A DNA stretch of 9,095 nt from Rhodospirillales bacterium (GTDB lineage Bacteria; Pseudomonadota; Alphaproteobacteria; Acetobacterales; Acetobacteraceae): the NCBI GenBank assembly GCA_015654825.1, contig JAATGE010000367.1, positions 1 through 9,095 of the forward strand. The letters are read 5' to 3'. The first letter of the stretch is position 1; the number at the start of each line of letters is the position of its first letter. Position numbers and translations under genes: made by a program. This document shows positions 6,830 through 9,095 of the stretch, in pieces. Under the pieces are notes generated by a model that worked only from the letters and a program-made list of their open reading frames with translations, was not told the DNA's origin and made no database searches.

Positions 6830-8086
6830 ATGAGTGATGAACCCGAGTCGCAGGCGCGTTCTGTGCTGCGTGAACATTTGCTGCTGCGAATGCTGGGGTT
6901 CGGATTTTTCTCCGGGCTACCGCTGCCGCTTTCGGTGTTCACGTTGCAGCAATGGTTTACCACGTCCGGGGTTTCGGTACACTCGGTTGGGCTGACGGCG
7001 TGGCTGGGGCTGCCCTACACAGTAAAATTTCTCTGGTCGCCGCTGTTCGATCGGGCGCCGCCACGGTGGGCGCGGGGCTTGGGGCGGCGGCGGTTCTGGC
7101 TGCTGGTAGTGCAGCCGCTGCTGGCCGGTGCGTGCGCAGTGCTGGCGCTGACTGATCCGGGGCTGAACGCCGCGCATACCGCGATGGCGGCGGCGGCGCT
7201 GACGTTCCTGTCCGCCAGCCAGGACATCCTGATCGATGCCTGGCGCATCGAGAGTTTTCCCGAGACGCGGCAGGGGGCGGCGCTGGCCGCGTATGTGTGG
7301 GGCTATCGCACTGCGATGCTGACCTCCGGCAGCGGCGCGATCGCGCTTTCCACCGTGCTGGGCTGGCATGGCGCGATGCTGTGCATGGCGGGGCTGCTGG
7401 CGCTGGCGCCGCTGCTGACGCTGAACGTGGCGGAGCCGCGGGTGCATTTGCGGATCGCGCCGCCGGGATTTGTGGCGTCGTTCCGGCACTCGTTTCTTGA
7501 GCCACTGCTCGAGTTCTTTATGCGGCCTGGCGCCGCGGAGATTTTGGCGTTCGTGGTACTGTTTCGATTGGGCAAGGTGTTTGCCGACAATACGGCGGCT
7601 TCGTTTTACCATCAGGGGCTGGGGTTTTCGTCCGGCGTGGTGGCGAGCGCGAACTTCCTGCCGTCGCTGCTGGGGGTATTTGGCGGGGCGGCGTTCGGGG
7701 GCTGGCTGGTCGCGCGGCTGGGGACCGTACGTGCGGTGTTGGCGACGGGGGCGCTGCAGGCGGCGTCGCTGGGGCTGTATGTGGCGCTGCTGGCGTTCGG
7801 CGGGGCGTGGATGCTGTTCGCCAAGGTCGGAGGTGAGGCGTTCGCCGGCGCCGCGGCGGATGCGGCGTTTTTGACGTTCGTTTCGGCGTTGTGTTCGCGG
7901 ACCCATACGGCGACGCAATATGCGCTGCTGTCGTCGGTGGCGGCGCTGGCGTTTCATACGCTGGGCGGGGGGGCCGGGTATGTCGCGGAGGCGTTGGGGT
8001 GGGGCCCGTTCTATGTGCTGACGATCGTTGCCAGCTTGCCGGCGCTGGTAATCATGTTGCACCTGCGGCGTAGTGCGGCCCGGTAA
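6830..8086 (+). CDS. ampG: AmpG-like muropeptide permease (MFS)
   Basis: This 418-residue protein with about twelve membrane segments belongs to the AmpG branch of the major facilitator superfamily. Members bring GlcNAc-anhydroMurNAc peptides from wall turnover into the cytoplasm for recycling and, in some bacteria, for beta-lactamase signalling. Family features are GFFSGLPLPL (25-34), LGLPYTVKFLWSPLFDR, LGRRRFW and SASQDILIDAWRIE (128-141), then GYRTAMLTSG. With ATG 6830 as start, Gly29, Ala129 and Gln131 carry the same numbers as residues I recall as important in Pseudomonas AmpG, which supports this start. The frame is open back to 6590, but that part is repeat sequence with no membrane or family match. 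The protein is shorter than E. coli AmpG (about 490), as many alphaproteobacterial relatives are. No ampC, ampR or recycling gene is adjacent, so substrate assignment is by family only. Confidence 0.88.
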   Translation: MSDEPESQARSVLREHLLLRMLGFGFFSGLPLPLSVFTLQQWFTTSGVSVHSVGLTAWLGLPYTVKFLWSPLFDRAPPRWARGLGRRRFWLLVVQPLLAGACAVLALTDPGLNAAHTAMAAAALTFLSASQDILIDAWRIESFPETRQGAALAAYVWGYRTAMLTSGSGAIALSTVLGWHGAMLCMAGLLALAPLLTLNVAEPRVHLRIAPPGFVASFRHSFLEPLLEFFMRPGAAEILAFVVLFRLGKVFADNTAASFYHQGLGFSSGVVASANFLPSLLGVFGGAAFGGWLVARLGTVRAVLATGALQAASLGLYVALLAFGGAWMLFAKVGGEAFAGAAADAAFLTFVSALCSRTHTATQYALLSSVAALAFHTLGGGAGYVAEALGWGPFYVLTIVASLPALVIMLHLRRSAAR

Positions 8087-8180
8087 CGGCCGAACACGCT
8101 TCGCGTTTCCGCCCTACGTGGGCGTTGCATTACCAGCGTAAGGCGTTTCGTTCCTGCGCCCGTGCTTGCCAGTACACCGT

Positions 8181-8220
8181 TCCGGTCCGGCGGACCCGGA
8201 TTCAGGTCTGCCGGACCGGA
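8181..8220. terminator. Probable bidirectional terminator between convergent genes
   Basis: TCCGGTCCGGCGGACC (8181-8196) pairs with GGTCTGCCGGACCGGA (8205-8220) at 15 of 16 positions, the exception being a possible G-U pair, with an 8-nt loop. It lies between the permease stop (8086) and the stop of the minus-strand gene (8248). The stem is very stable. T-tracts on either side are poor, so Rho may be involved. Confidence 0.65.
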
Positions 8221-8247
8221 CTTGTCTTGCGTCCGTGGGCTCGAACG

Positions 8248-8682
8248 TCAGAACACGATGAAGCCGAGGCCGGCCGGCGGTTGTACGCGGGCGCCGGCCG
8301 TATTGTAGCACGCCACGAGGAGATTGCCGGACACACTGCCGGTGCCGCAGATCGGCGCCGGGGAGGAGGAGTTGAACGAAGGCGTTACGGCCGTCGAGAA
8401 ATTGGAGAACAGATAAGTCTTGCCGGTAATTTTGATCGCATACCATTTATTGCTGGAATCAAAGCTCGACGTGAAGTTCCCGGAGCCCGATGCGACACTA
8501 CCGTCGGTATTGATGTAGCCGTAAGCGATCGGCTTCTTCTGGACGGCCGGCGGCCGCGTTGCGGCCGAGGTGGCGCCCGCGGCGTCCGCGTCGGCGGGCC
8601 CCCGCGCAAAGGCCGACGGGGCGTTCACGAAAAGCATGGAAACCGCGGTGATCGCAGCGGTTGCGGCAACGCTCTTTAGCAT
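8248..8682 (-). CDS. Small secreted protein of unknown function
   Basis: This 144-residue product has a clear signal peptide (MLKSVAATAAITAVSMLFVN..., likely cut after SAFA at residue 26). The mature part starts with an Ala/Pro/Asp-rich, probably disordered stretch (27-50). It continues into a Ser/Gly/Asn/Thr-rich, beta-looking domain of about 95 residues (KKPIAYGYINTDGSV... to the C-terminal GLGFIVF). Two cysteines (112 and 125) could form one disulfide. The start is supported by GGAG (plus-strand 8690-8693), 7 nt before the ATG. I do not recognise a family; the layout recalls small surface or adhesive proteins, but that is a guess. It has its own promoter and a structured leader, and it converges with the permease gene. 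Confidence 0.8.
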   Translation of the reverse strand: MLKSVAATAAITAVSMLFVNAPSAFARGPADADAAGATSAATRPPAVQKKPIAYGYINTDGSVASGSGNFTSSFDSSNKWYAIKITGKTYLFSNFSTAVTPSFNSSSPAPICGTGSVSGNLLVACYNTAGARVQPPAGLGFIVF

Positions 8683-8732
8683 GGCTTGTCTCCATCTTTG
8701 CTTTGTTGGCTACGGACGGGAAGCAGAACGGG

Positions 8733-8756
8733 CTCCATGCGATGGGGCGCATGGAG
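8733..8756 (-). promoter_or_regulatory. Perfect 9-bp hairpin in the leader of the secreted-protein gene
   Basis: CTCCATGCG (8733-8741) and CGCATGGAG (8748-8756) pair perfectly around a 6-nt loop. In the transcript it sits about 40 nt upstream of the ribosome-binding site. It may also be a protein-binding operator. Confidence 0.6.
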
Positions 8757-8781
8757 TTTCGGCCAGGCTGGTTGACGCGGG

Positions 8782-8825
8782 CGGCGTTTGACGCCGGAAT
8801 CTTCCGGAAGGCGGTCGTTTCCGCC
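8782..8825 (-). promoter_or_regulatory. Cluster of small hairpins at the start of the leader
   Basis: Read in the direction of transcription: GGCGG/CCGCC (8810-8814 with 8821-8825), CCGGAA-TC-TTCCGG (8794-8807), and CGGCGT-TTG-ACGCCG (8782-8796). The last two share bases 8794-8796, so they exclude each other. This could be a switchable leader or simply overlapping operator palindromes. Confidence 0.45.
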
Positions 8826-8836
8826 CTGCGTAACTA

Positions 8837-8866
8837 ATTGTAACCTTCGTGCGTGCCCTTTTGCAA
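8837..8866 (-). promoter_or_regulatory. Sigma70-type promoter of the secreted-protein gene
   Basis: On the minus strand, TTGCAA (8866-8861) is followed after 18 nt by TACAAT (8842-8837). Each matches five or four of six consensus bases, the best promoter in the window. Transcription would begin near 8830, giving a leader of about 150 nt. The -35 lies within a small CCCTT-TTGC-AAGGG inverted repeat (8857-8869) that could bind a regulator. Confidence 0.6.
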
Positions 8867-8876
8867 GGGTTTCATT

Positions 8877-8900
8877 GGGGCATTAGGCCCCAGACCCCAA
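8877..8900 (-). repeat. Diverged copy of the GGGGTCTGGGGCC repeat module
   Basis: On the minus strand this reads GGGGTCTGGGGCCTAATGCC, one base different in the loop and one in the stem from the modules at 6746-6770 and 9037-9059. It lies directly upstream of the promoter of the secreted-protein gene. Confidence 0.65.
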
Positions 8901-8934
8901 TTTTATTTGTTTCGAAGCTGTCCTCAGCTCCGAG

Positions 8935-8947
8935 CCGATAATATCGG
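8935..8947. repeat. Short palindrome CCGATA-A-TATCGG
   Basis: A perfect 6-bp inverted repeat with one central base, in an A/T-rich stretch (8897-8945) between two repeat modules. A neighbouring AGCTG-TCCT-CAGCT repeat lies just upstream. These may be parts of the composite repeat or an operator. Confidence 0.4.
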
Positions 8948-8953
8948 GGTCTA

Positions 8954-8991
8954 ATACCAACGGCCTTAAATTTTGACCTGTCAAAGGCCAG
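8954..8991 (+). repeat. Right copy of the 38-bp perfect inverted repeat
   Basis: Exact reverse complement of bases 1-38, about 8.9 kb away. It runs straight into the CCAGGGC-TCT-GCCCTGG hairpin module (8988-9004), so here the 38-bp unit is part of a longer composite of about 110 bp. Confidence 0.9.
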
Positions 8992-9063
8992 GGCTCTGCC
9001 CTGGACCCTTCACGCCGAAGGCGTGCTACGCACGACGGGGCCAGTAGGCCCCAGACCCCCATT
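8988..9063 (+). repeat. Full composite repeat with three hairpins
   Basis: In order: CCAGGGC-TCT-GCCCTGG (8988-9004), CACGCC-GAA-GGCGTG (9011-9025), and GGGGCC-AGTA-GGCCCC (9037-9052), then AGACCCCC. The first and third hairpins recur at 6746-6792; the middle one is absent there. It lies at the right end of the window and may separate the secreted-protein gene from a gene beyond the edge. Confidence 0.75.
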
Positions 9064-9095
9064 AGCGCTGCGCGGCTTTTCATCGTCTCCCCGGC

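Noticed and set aside
6917..8062. Minus-strand reading frame of 381 codons opposite the permease
   Set aside because: Almost entirely Arg/Gln/Pro/His and no hydrophobic core; antisense of a membrane-protein gene.
1..8991. The idea that the two 38-bp repeats are ends of a transposon carrying all five genes
   Set aside because: No transposase or integrase is present, related repeat modules also occur inside the interval, and the genes look like ordinary chromosomal ones.
8883..9083. Minus-strand frame of 66 codons at the right end
   Set aside because: It reads through repeat modules, and part of its peptide also appears in the translated repeat at 6746. Most likely not a gene, although the end of a gene from beyond the edge cannot be excluded.

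Overview
This is a 9.1-kb, GC-rich chromosomal window from what looks like an alphaproteobacterium. My best guess is the acetic-acid-bacteria family (Acetobacteraceae). That guess rests on the protein families, on strong G/C bias at third codon positions, and on intergenic repeats I recall from that family: 'GGGGCTCCGCCCC...TGGACCC' units and an 'AAAAGTTTTTG...CTTC-T(n)...A(n)-GAAG' palindrome. I could not run a search, so the taxonomy is an inference.

Five genes are supported. From left to right: (1) 298-2862 (+), a membrane c-di-GMP protein with a periplasmic sensor region, HAMP, PAS, GGDEF and EAL. It starts at TTG, and both enzymatic domains keep their key residues. (2) 3094-4785 (+), an exported alpha/beta-hydrolase followed by three tandem copies of a roughly 80-residue domain with a paired-cysteine motif, repeating every 89 residues exactly. 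(3) 4922-6517 (+), a PiT-family phosphate transporter with a possible Pho box upstream. (4) 6830-8086 (+), an AmpG-like muropeptide permease. Its reading frame is open further upstream, but only by reading through repeat DNA. (5) 8248-8682 (-), a small secreted protein of unknown function. It has a good sigma70-type promoter and a leader of about 150 nt carrying several hairpins. Genes 4 and 5 converge on a strong hairpin that could terminate both.

The gaps between genes hold much of the interest. The two ends of the window carry a perfect 38-bp inverted repeat (1-38 and 8954-8991). It shares sub-motifs with a 21-bp-stem hairpin at 2862-2911. Related modular repeats (GGGGTCTGGGGCC hairpin, CCAGGGC hairpin) lie at 6607-6792 and 8877-9063. 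Together these look like a family of small, hairpin-rich dispersed elements.

The genes do not form an evident pathway. Each has its own regulatory gap and they look like independent transcription units. Common themes are cell-envelope location (all five products are exported or membrane-bound) and sensing or uptake. I see no phage, plasmid, transposase, CRISPR array or RNA gene. The best candidates for something undescribed are the triplicated C-terminal domain on the hydrolase, the structured leader of the small secreted gene, and the repeat family.
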